Position numbers and translations under genes: made by a program. From assembly GCA_050084985.1 (NCBI GenBank), contig JBITNC010000001.1, positions 87,172,001-87,236,000 on the forward strand: 64,000 nucleotides of DNA, read 5' to 3'. Positions 37,350 through 46,798 of this stretch are shown one piece after another. Numbering within the stretch: position 1 is the first letter of the stretch; every line of letters starts with the position of its first letter. Source of the DNA: Nageia nagi (taxonomy: Eukaryota; Pinophyta). The notes below the pieces were generated by a model. It did not search any database. It was given only the letters and a program-made list of their open reading frames with translations, and was not told the origin of the DNA.

Positions 37350-37354
37350 GTAAG
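37350..37354. repeat. target-site duplication GTAAG of composite insertion, left
   Basis: GTAAG precedes TGTGGTGGGG at 37355; GCAAG follows the last LTR at 52162-52166. The empty site in copy 2 (57918-57930) reads GTAAGAATGGCTTG, joining the two flanks exactly. Confidence 0.85.
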
Positions 37355-38520
37355 TGTGGTGGGGCAAGTCCTTGCTAGGCTTCGTCGGGGGTGCACGACG
37401 TTAAATAAACCATCCGTCAGGAGCCCACAACCTAAAGAGGGGCCTATTGGTCTGTGCAATATGAACAAGGGTAGGAGGGATCTTTGGAGGATCTGTGATG
37501 AGGGCAACCTCATGGCCAAACTAGCAACTAGGGCGCATCCATTAGGGTGCTCAATGGTCTATTTGTGCCACCAGAGCACCCCATCCTAGGATCTGATCGA
37601 GAGGCCAGATCCACCCGTGGGAAAAGTGCAAGGGTTCCATCTTGAGACAGCTGATTCAACGTCCCTTTCGATGTTGGTCCCTTTTGGTTGGTCAAGGAAC
37701 GATCGTAGGCAAAGGCAACAGGCTCCATCGATGTGGGACATCAATGTGATGCATGCTTGTGGAGTGGGACTTCGATGTGGTAGCACAATGCAGGCACTTG
37801 GCTCCACTGGCATGGGATGTCAGCATGGTAGACTCACACATCAATTCGATTTTTGGATTTTGAAATGGTCCCTTAGTGAGATGAACAGTGCATCGAATAG
37901 GCTTGGTTGGGGAGCCTTCAGCCCACAGGCATGAGTAAGTTGGAAGGCAGGGGGACTTCCAAGGCAGTTGGCACATAGTGTGCGAGTCATGCTACCATTT
38001 GGTGCATGGTTACAGGGAGTGCAGATGATTCGACGATTGGTATGGGATGATGCGTAGGAATAAGCCAGTCTAGCATGGAGCTCTAGAGGATAATCGACAC
38101 CATGGGATGGCGATGGTTGATAAACATCGAGGCATCTAGAGTTGGAGCCTAAGTGTTGAGATGAACCTTGGTGGTAGGGCTAGGGGTAGGCTGAGGCGAT
38201 GTCAGATCGAAACTTGGTCAGGGACTAGGGGCAAGTCAACACATCTAAGGGCTTAGAACTTGGCCGCATACAGATTGAGGATGGGCTCAGCACGATTCGG
38301 GTAGCGGTAGGCTCCTCAGAGGTTGGGAGAAAATAGCAAGTGAAAGATCTTCCATTGTATGGTATTGTAATGCATGGTGAGCATCGCACGATGCAGGATG
38401 GGCACCACAGGTTGAGAGGTGTAGTCTAATGATCGTTGGATCGCCTGATTTACATAGTTTGTTCTAGGAGATCCAATGCTATGTGGAGCAAAGGTGGGCT
38501 TGAATCGCTACACCACAACA
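37355..38520 (+). repeat. T element LTR1
   Basis: 1166 bp, TG...CA. Followed by GATGGTATCAAAGTG, a primer-binding-like site. Contains several GTGGGACATC motifs. Open frames on both strands are unconserved between LTR copies and are not genes. Confidence 0.85.
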
Positions 38521-39154
38521 GATGGTATCAAAGTGAGTGTGGTAGTTCAAGGTAGACTTGAGCATGATGCACCAAGGCTCTATCAATGTGGGACATCAAT
38601 GTGGTAGCAAGCTCTGCTGATGTGGAACATCAGCATGGAAGCATTGGTGCATCGATCTGACCCTACAATGCAGGATCCTTGGTGGTGTGTGGCTAGAGGG
38701 GTTCGAAGATGGTCGACTTGTATCCTTGGTAGAGAGGCCTAGAGGGAGCAGAGTTGAACGATAGTTCAGATCCTTGGTGGGGCTAGGATGGGTTTAAGCT
38801 GGTGGTCAACAAACATCGTTGGTGCCAGAACATGGAGGTCAGATGGGAAGGCATGCTTAAGGGATGGTTGAGGTTGAGGTTGGTCCAAGAGAACCGATCT
38901 AGGTGTGCAAGATGGTAGATTTAGGGGTCCTAATGAGTTGGTGGGACTAGGAAGATGGACATGCCAAGAGAATCGATCTATAGGTGGATGGCAGGTGTTA
39001 GGAGAGCCAAGAGACATGGTCCTTGTAAGTGGATTCTTGGGTTGGCAAGTTTGAACAACAGATGGAGGAGGTTGAAGTAGTCCGTTGCAAAGGAGGTGCA
39101 TGATAGGACTCACCAGGGCATGGCAATGAGGCATCGCCAAGTTAGCTGAGGGTA
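38521..39154 (+). mobile_element. T element internal segment 1, no gene
   Basis: 634 bp between LTR1 and LTR2. The minus-strand frame of 139 codons here (39185-38766) is not kept open in internal segment 2, so it is probably chance. Confidence 0.7.
38523..38533 (+). promoter_or_regulatory. primer-binding-like site of T element
   Basis: TGGTATCAAAG resembles the iMet primer site TGGTATCAGAGC and lies two bases after LTR1. The same word follows LTR2 at about 40295. Confidence 0.6.
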
Positions 39155-40292
39155 TGTGGTGGGGCAAGTCCCTACCAAGATTCATTGAGGGTGCATGACG
39201 TTAAATAAGTCATTCGATCGGGAGCCCATGACCTAAAGGGGCCTGTTGGTCTACATAACACCGAACAAGGGCAACCTCACGGCCAAACTGGGCAACTAGG
39301 GTAGCATCCACTAGGGGTGCTCAATGATCTTTTTATGGCCACTAGAGCATCCCATCCTAGGATCGATCGAGAGGCTAGATCCACCCATGGGAAAAGTGCA
39401 AGGGTTCCATCTTGAGATGGCTCGATTCAACATCCCTTTTGATGTTGGTCCCTTTCAATTGGTCGAGGAATGATAGCAAGCAAAGGCACTAGGCTTTGTC
39501 GATGTGGGACATCGATGTGATGCATACTCCATAGAGTGGGACTTGACATGGTAGGATGGTGCAGGTGCTTGGCTCCACTGGCATGAGACATCAATGTGGA
39601 AGAGTCGCATGTTAGTTTGATCCTCATGGATTCAAAATGGTCCCTTAATGAGATGAACGATGCATCAACAGGCTTGGTTGGGGAGCCTTCGACCCATAGG
39701 CATGAGCAAGCTAGAAGGTAAGGGGACTTCCAGGGTAGCTGGCACATGGTACACGAGTTGTACTACCATTTGGTGCATGGCGGTAGGGAATGTAGACGAT
39801 TCGATGATCGGTATGGGATGATGATAGGAAAGATGATCTAGCATAGAGCTCTGGAGGATAATTAGTGCCATGGTATGGCGATGGTTAACAAATGATCAGG
39901 TACATCCAGAGTTGGAGCCTAAGTGCTGAGATTGACCTTAGTGGCAGGGCTAAGGGCAAGCTTAGGTGATTTTGGGATTTAGAACCTGGTTGGGAGACTA
40001 GGGGCGAGTCAGCATGTTTAAGGGTTGGAACTTGGTTGCACGTAGATTAAGGACAAGCTTAGCATGATTAGGTAGTAGTAGGCTCCTCAAAGGCTAGGAG
40101 CGTAATGAGCAAGTGAAAGATCTTTTGCTGCATGGTATTACGATGCATGGTGAGCATCGCACGGTGCAGGATGGGCACTGTAGGTTGAGAGGTGTAGTTC
40201 GATGACCATTCAACTACTCAATTTATGTATTCATTCTGGGAGATCCGATGCCATGTAGAGCAGAGGTGGGCTCAAACCACTGCACCATAATA
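39155..40292 (+). repeat. T element LTR2
   Basis: 1138 bp, clearly similar to LTR1 along its length, with scattered substitutions and small indels. Confidence 0.85.
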
Positions 40293-40929
40293 GATGGTAT
40301 CAAAGTGAGTGTGGCAGTTTAGGGCAGACTCGAGTGTGATGCACCAAGGCTCTGTTAGTGTGGGATATTGACATGGTAGTAAGCTTCGTTGGTGTGGGAC
40401 ATTAGCATGGAAGCATTGGTGTGTCGATCTAGCCCTGTAGTGCAAGATCCTTGGCAGTGTGTGGCTAAAGGGGTCCGAAGATGGTCAACTTATATCCTTG
40501 GCAGAGAGGCCTGGAGGGAGCAAAGTTGAATGATAGTTTAGATCCTTGGCGGTGCTAGGATGGGTTTGAGCTGGTGGTTAGCGAACATCATTGGTGCCAA
40601 AACATGGAGGTCAAATGAGAAGGTGTGCTTGAGGGATGGCTGAGGTTGAGGTTGATCCAAGAGAACCAATCCAGGTGCATGAGATGGTAGATTTGAGGGG
40701 TCTTAAGGAGCCAATGGGACAGGGTAGATGGACGTTCCAAGAGAATCGATCTATGAGTGGATGGTAAGTGTGAGGAGAGCCAAGAGACACGATCCTTACA
40801 AGTGGATTCCTAGGTTGGCAAGTTTAGATAGCGGATGGAGGAGGTTGAAGCGATCTACACAGAGGAGGTGCATGGTAAGACTCACCAAGGCATGGTGACG
40901 AGGGCATCACCAATTCAGTTGGGGTAGTA
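40293..40929 (+). mobile_element. T element internal segment 2, no gene
   Basis: 637 bp, collinear with internal segment 1; no coding region. Confidence 0.7.
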
Positions 40930-41402
40930 TGTGGTGGGGCAAGTCCCTACTAGGCTTCGTCAGGGGTGCATGACATTAAATAAGTTGTCTGATCAGAAGC
41001 CCACGACCTATAGAGGGGCCTATTGGTCTATGTAATACTAACAAGGGTAGGGAGGGATCTTATGGAGAATCCACGATGAGGGTAACCTCGCATCCAAATC
41101 AAGCAAGTGGGGTGGCATCCATTGGGGTGCTCAACGATTTTTCTATGGCCACTAGAGCACCTCATCCTAGGATCCGATCGAGAGGGTAGATCCACTCATG
41201 GGAAAAGTGCAAGGGTTCCATCTTGAGATGGCCCAATTCAACATCCCTTTCAGTGTTGGTCCCTTCTGATTGATCGAGGAACGATCATAGGCAAAGGCAC
41301 CAAGCTCCATCGATGTGGGACATTGACGTGATACATGCTTCATGGAGTGGGACTTCGATGTGGTAGCACGATGCAGGCACTTGGCTTCGCTAGCATGGGA
41401 TG
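40930..41402 (+). repeat. T element LTR3, left part
   Basis: Homologous to the first 473 bp of LTR1/LTR2 up to GCTAGCATGGGATG. Interrupted by the element at 41403-51452; resumes at 51458. Confidence 0.85.
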
Positions 41403-41854
41403 TGTCACAGTACTAGCTTGAGCCACCCCTAAGGACATGACCCAAGCCAGGTACCATGTGGCAACCTATGTATAGGACCACTCACAACCTACCCAAGCTA
41501 AGCCTTATCCCACATTTGTTAATTCCTCAGTCACATGTTGCCAAAGACCACAACCTTTATGGCTCATCTCGACCTTGCAACTTCAGGACTCATCATCATG
41601 CACCACCAATGAGATCCCACGGGACCCCTACTCACCGCCCAACCAATGACCTTCATACGGGAATCACCCCTAAGGTCCCCCTGAGCTTTATTCATCCTGA
41701 CTATCCCATCAGTACAACCATTGAAATAGTCTCTCTCTCATGAAGACCGCCATGATTCCTCTACACAGTAGTCAGGTCTGGAATGTATCCTTGCAGTGTA
41801 GAGGTTTTGCTCTAGATCTGCTCACACCTCAGGTCATGAGAGGTTACCCTCTCA
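41403..41854 (-). repeat. 3' LTR of the gag-only element
   Basis: 452 bp; on the minus strand TGAGAGGG...GTGACA. Near-identical in layout to 50998-51452. Differences are mostly C/T and G/A, as expected for methylated repeats. Confidence 0.9.
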
Positions 41855-42033
41855 CATTCTCCTCCAATTAGGAGTGTTGACGTCTATGTCAACGACCCTC
41901 TCTGCTTCACAAACCTTGAAGGCGATGTCCAATACTACCTCATCGATGTATCGATATTGAACACTCACAGGTAACATCACCAAGTTCCCTAGATCAAACC
42001 TTACCCATCCTCAAGATGGGAGGAATGATCCAT

Positions 42034-42669
42034 TTAGCACCATCCTACCAAGGTGGGAAGTCTCAACAGGCCACTTACCTCTATCCTCTTACTTTCGACC
42101 AAGGCATGCCCACACCATATGATCTTCCTCTCACTATCAGCAAATCCTTCCTTCTTCTTTTGCTTGCCAGAACCTTGACACTCTTTCGCTTGGAATTGGA
42201 GGTCCATTGCAATAGCTTCTTGTACTTGCTTCATCGTAAAGTTAAGGCCATTCTTTTGAGGGCACTCCCTCGCCATGTGACCTTCACTATTGCACACATA
42301 ACACATCCTCTTGAGTCTATTAGCAGGCTCAACCTGTTGCGACTCAACCAATCAGGGAGACTCCACTCCTTGACCTCCTCGCTTTCTCTTTCCACTTCCA
42401 TCAACCTTATGAGGCTCCACTCCTTGATTCTCATGCTTTCTCTTACCTTTTCCAATGCTCTTACGAGGCTCCACTCCTCGATTCTCATGCTTTCTCTGCT
42501 TCTTGTTGCCACTTTTCCCACCTCTCATGGGATTGGCATAAGCACATCTCAGTATTGCCACATCTTCCCCAAGTATTTCCACGAGGATCTTGGCTACACC
42601 CAATTCCTCTTCAAGAGTCATAACTCGACTCTTCAATTTCTTGACTTGCTCAACAATCTCATCTGACAT
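42034..42669 (-). pseudogene. small Gag-like protein with coiled coil and CCHC zinc knuckle, one in-frame stop
   Basis: Reading from Met at 42669: an N-terminal predicted coiled coil (residues about 5-40, EQVKKLKSRVMTLEEEL), then three basic repeats of about 18 residues built on RKHENRGVEP, then after a single stop at 42354-42352 the same frame continues with CYVCNSEGHMARECP, a perfect CX2CX4HX4C knuckle that would bind RNA. The stop is TGA where CGA would fit. No capsid core (Retrotrans_gag) is present, so the protein is unusually short for a Gag. It lies between the tandem array upstream and the 3' LTR. Whether it packages element RNA is inference. Confidence 0.7.
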
Positions 42670-42754
42670 TCTGGTAGCTCTGCCCAGAATTCACACACAA
42701 AGCACACTCTTGCTCAAAGATCTCAAACCATGCATCTCAGCTAGCGCAGGCAAT

Positions 42755-43265
42755 TCAAATCAAGCTTCTCGAGTTCAACCTCTTCTCAATGATGAGGTTT
42801 GATCCACATTAGCATAGCCCTCAGTTCAAGTCGAGCTTTTTGAGTTCAACCTGCATCTAACGATGAGGTTCGACCCGCATTCGACACAAACCTTGGTCCA
42901 AGTCAAGCTTTCCAAGTTCAACCTACACCCAGTGATCAGGTTCGATCAGCACATAGCACAACTTTGTTCCACATCAAGCTTCCCACGTTCAACCTACGCT
43001 TAGCGATGAGGTTCGGTCCACTTTGGCATAGCCCTCAGTTCATGTCGAGCTTTTCGAGTTCAACCTGCATCTAACAATGAGGTTTGATCCACATCCGGCA
43101 CAAACCTTGGTCTAAGTCAAGCTTTCCAAGTTCAACCTACATCCAGCAATGAGGTCTAGTCAGCATTCAACACAAATCTCGATCCACATCCAGCTTTTTG
43201 AGTTCAACCTACATCCTGCGATGAGGTTCGGTCAGCTTCCAACATCAACATCAGGAGTTACTAGG
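42755..43265 (-). repeat. 71-72-bp tandem array, seven units, in the gag-only element
   Basis: GTTCAACCT recurs at 42773, 42844, 42916, 42987, 43058, 43130 and 43202. Units 2-3 resemble units 5-6 more than their neighbours, giving a higher-order period of about 214 bp. It lies in the 5' untranslated part relative to the zinc-knuckle frame. Confidence 0.9.
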
Positions 43266-43980
43266 AAAGCAAGTTGAGCATAGCACAGAGCACACGCATG
43301 CACGTGCAAGCATCAATGACATAGGCATAAATGCACACACAATTACCCCACCCAATTGACTCTCTCTCAGTGTTTTTACGGGTCTACGGAGGGATGCACT
43401 GTTGCATATTGTGAGATGTAAGATGCACCTATGTTGCTTCCTTGGGCAACTCCTCGACTTTGGTGCATGCCCTACCCCTGACAGCATTGCAATCCTTTTG
43501 ACACTTCCACGCTGGGCATGGTCACAATGATGATGCACAAATGTGCACTATTACGGGATGTTCCCTAGAGAGCTAGAAGCCATGGCATGGTCTCCAATAT
43601 AAAGCAAAGGGGGGAAACATTTTACACCCACAAGGTCCACTCCTCAAGGGAGCATACAAGGTAGAGCGCGGCCTCTCGTACAATGTTTAGCACTCCTACA
43701 TGTCCCAAGAGGAATCTCATGCATGCCCGTCGATCATGTACATCGACCTCGCATCGAGTGACCTCAACCAGACACTCGAAGTCCCATCTGCCCAAAATTA
43801 AGGTCTGAGACATGAAGTTCCCACTCAGAATGCACAAATGGTGTGGTGCTGCCTACCACGGTGAAACACACCCCAACACGAACACTCCTACATTTTATGA
43901 TGGGCTCACACAGAGTACCATCAAGGGACGAAGTACACATACCTCCACATGCGCCCGACCCAAACGGCAAGTGGGGCATC
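43266..43980 (-). mobile_element. leader of the gag-only element, no gene
   Basis: Internal DNA between the tandem array and the nested insertion. Short frames on both strands have no recognisable domain. The last 12 bp (43969-43980, AAGTGGGGCATC) equal the sequence before the nested element's right LTR. Confidence 0.5.
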
Positions 43981-44925
43981 TGTTAACACATAAAAATGAA
44001 TTTATGTTTTTAAATCAATAAATTAATGAAAACATGCTTGGTCTAAATATATGTATTGAATGTCTTAATGTGATAATATCAATGTTTGTCTTGAATGTGA
44101 ATTTTATAATGATTATCTTGAATATTGCATGGATTATCTTGAATATTGCATGAATTATCTTGTTTATTGGTGTGGTTATCTTGAATGTTGTGAATTAGCC
44201 TTGTTTATGTAGATGCATGCCGACCCACTGGTTGTATTATCTATTATCTATATAAATAAGGGATCTAATAGTAAGTCCATTATCAAAAGGATACGCATGA
44301 TCCCACGTATGGTCTTGTAGTGGCAACCCCTTTAGGTATCTCTTGATACCACCTACAAGGCTATGGTTTGTGTACTTCCTTTCGCAAGCTATCCTGACAT
44401 CTATGATCTATTCTGATATCACACTGCTATCTGAGACATCCGTATTGAAGTTCTGGACTTGATTTAGAGGTTAAAAACTGTCAAACGAAGGCTATTGACG
44501 CTCCCTTATGAACCAAGAACATTGTCGATGCTCTATTATCTCTGAAACGGACCGCTCGTGGTCCTCTTTTTGCATCTTCACAGGTCACTACATTTTTGAG
44601 GGGCAGTTCATCATCAGTACATCGCCAACATCTTCATCTTTCATTGTTAGGTACGTTTCGTGAGGTAAGTACACAAATTACAGTCTTGTTTGGTACAATT
44701 ACATTTAAATTTCTAAATCAGTTATCTTGTTCATAAATTGCTATCCTTAGCTCAAATACAGATATATTGGGTTTGTAGATATTTACCTATTTATTTATTT
44801 GCATGCTCAATTTTATTTGTAAACATTTGAGAATAAATTGCTATCCGTAGCTCAAATACAGATATATTGGGTTTGTAGATATTTACCTATTTATTTATTT
44901 GCATGCTCAATTTTATTTGTAAACA
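43981..44925 (+). repeat. 5' LTR of the Tat-like element
   Basis: Starts TGTTAACACAT and ends ATTTGTAAACA, which are imperfect inverted repeats of each other. A TATATAAATA box lies at 44249-44258, a compound hairpin at 44313-44359, and a GGACCGCTCGTGGTCC inverted repeat at 44549-44564. A 100-bp unit is duplicated at the 3' end (44733 and 44833). Confidence 0.92.
44249..44258 (+). promoter_or_regulatory. TATA box of the Tat-like element LTR
   Basis: TATATAAATA followed by AAGGG; the same box is at about 50126-50135 in the right LTR. Transcription would begin about 30 bp later, placing the hairpin at 44313-44359 near the RNA 5' end. Confidence 0.65.
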
Positions 44926-44927
44926 TT

Positions 44928-44946
44928 TGGTGAACCCGACGTGAAC
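44928..44946 (+). promoter_or_regulatory. primer-binding-like site of the Tat-like element
   Basis: TGGTGAACCCGACGTGAAC begins two bases after the LTR. Position and TGG start fit a tRNA primer site; I could not assign the tRNA from memory with certainty. Confidence 0.65.
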
Positions 44947-45016
44947 TTCACATCATTGTACTAAAACCCTAAGGGTTTTAGTTAGGACTAATATCTATTT
45001 GGTGAGTGTTTTAGTT

Positions 45017-46234
45017 ATGGATCAGCTTAAATTATTCTTGCATAGTCTTTCAAAAAGAGATCTGGATGAATTATTGGGGGAAATCAGACATGATGATCCA
45101 GAGGGATCCAGAGGAATGCAAAATAGTGCTGAGGGCGATAATAGTAACTTTCAAGCTACTATAGAGGGTATGCAAAGGCAAATAGATAGATTGGCAAGGG
45201 GATCAGCTCGGCCTCATGATTCTTTTGAATTTGGTAGTCCCTTATGCGATGAGATTCGTAGGCACATGCCACCATCTGATTATAAAGAGCCAAAATTTTG
45301 CAAGTTCAATGGTGAGGGAGATCCGAGGAGACATCTACAAGGATTCAAGGATGAATGCGAACTCAAAATTGTTACAGATCAAAGATTACAGGCCAAATTT
45401 TTTCCCCATAGCTTGGAGGGAGAGGCTCGAGAATGGTTTTATGCCCTACCTGAAGGGTCCATCACATCATTCGGAGAATTCAGTAGTTTATTCCTTGAGC
45501 AATACAAGCATAACATCAAGCAGGAGGTTATGGTATCAGATTTATGCGCCATAAAGCAAGGCAATGATGAGAAGCTAGACAAATTTGTTGTGAGGTTTGA
45601 GAAGACATGGCAGCAAGTGAAGACTAGATTGACGGAAAAAGAGGTAAACAATATTTTTAAAGAAGTTGTTATCTTATCCTTGCAATCACATGTTATCAAT
45701 TATACACACCTTGTATTTTCGGATATGACGTATAAATTGTTAGAGAAAGAGAAAGTCCTTGTGAAGCTAGGGCTTGTGAAGTATGGTAGTGATGATAAGA
45801 CTAAAGCAAAGGATAAGAGATCGCAATCACCAAAGAAGGAGAAAACTATCCATGTGGCTAAGAAGACAAGTGAGCCGAAAGAGAGGAAATTTGTGAAATT
45901 TCCCATACGTCCGAGATATATCCTAAAAGACCTTGTGGCGAAAGGGTTGTTACAACCCTTACCTAAGCATGAAGAAGATCCTACAGCAGAAAGACCCGCT
46001 TGGTATAAAGAAGATAGGTATTGCGAGTATCATTAGACTAAGGGCCATGGTACTAATGGGTGTGGAAGCCTTAGGGACAGAATACAGAAGCTCATAGAAG
46101 ATGGATTCTATGTGTGTCCGGAAAAGGTCGAAGGTACAGAGGAAGAGCCACATGTCAATGTGATTTTCCATGAAGATGTTTGCGAGGCTAGCACCAGTGT
46201 GAGCTCTAAGCTCTCTGAGGGTATCATTTGGTAG
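45017..46234 (+). pseudogene. Tat-like gag with one nonsense codon
   Basis: Open from ATG 45017 (MDQLKLF) to a TAG at 46034-46036, then in the same frame to 46234. Residues about 80-210 hold the Retrotrans_gag core (EPKFCKFNGEGDPRRHLQ, then AREWFYALPEGSI and FLEQY). The C-terminal CEYH-x-TKGHGTNGC pattern resembles the zinc-like segment of Tat gag; the stop falls inside it, where CAG to TAG would explain the change. A lysine-rich segment precedes it. The product would form the particle shell. Protease and pol that normally follow are absent: the DNA goes directly to the antisense gene. Confidence 0.85.
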
Positions 46235-46798
46235 ATCGATATGAAAAAAAAAGAAGAGAGAGAGAAGCTAACAGCCAGTTCAGGTCACTAACGGACATCA
46301 TGGTGAAGAGATTGGGAGGCTTCATGACATCATAATAGGAGCGCTGATGTTATATCTCATGTTAATAGGATCGTCGACGATCCTCTTTTAGTAGAAAATA
46401 GGAAAAAGTCAAAGGTTCCAATTTCCCTTGCAGCGTGAGAGGTCAGAATCGCAGGTTGTGTCATTGGCGTTCATTTTCAGAAATCACAGAACATCAATTT
46501 CATCCATCACAAGCACATATATAAGAGCAATTAGGTACCAAACTTTGTGTTTCATATATATATCATGGAAATTTTTTTTTTTTGTTTACAATACAATTGG
46601 ATGAGATCACATAGAATGACCTAGAATCTCCTACTAGAGCCCCCTCCCCCTACACTAGAGCTAGTAGCCCTGCTAGATGTGCCACCCCCGCACTGTGCCT
46701 TGTACTTCTCTGCACGTGTCTTCTAGGTAGTCCTCCATATGGTCAGGTCCATCTATGTCATCATCAACTCCATAGTCAAAGTCCTCGCTAGGGGACTC
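46235..46798. other. spacer between gag and the antisense PMD gene
   Basis: No gene. Contains the perfect 16-bp palindrome GGATCGTCGACGATCC (46368-46383) and a T12 run (46572-46583), which is an A-run on the minus strand about 215 bp past the antisense stop codon. Confidence 0.6.

Larger units (their letters stand above)
29997..37354 (+). other. segmental tandem duplication, copy 1
   Basis: From AAGTGGAC in exon 2 onward this region is repeated from 52194. Homology covers exon 2 end, intron 2 (94 bp in both), exon 3, AT-rich downstream DNA and the 35646-37354 block. The last bases of this copy lie beyond the composite insertion, at 52162-52193. Copy-specific insertions are the SINE at 31800 and the 2.9-kb block at 32.7-35.6 kb. 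Confidence 0.9.

Noticed and set aside
38766-39185. 139-codon minus-strand frame in the T element
   Set aside because: Not kept open in the homologous second internal segment.
42016-42666. 216-codon plus-strand frame
   Set aside because: It is the antisense shadow of the zinc-knuckle gag frame; its leucine/serine-rich content has no domain.
46572-46583. The A-run on the minus strand as proof that the PMD gene was retroposed from mRNA
   Set aside because: The gene retains an intron with good borders, and no flanking duplication was seen.
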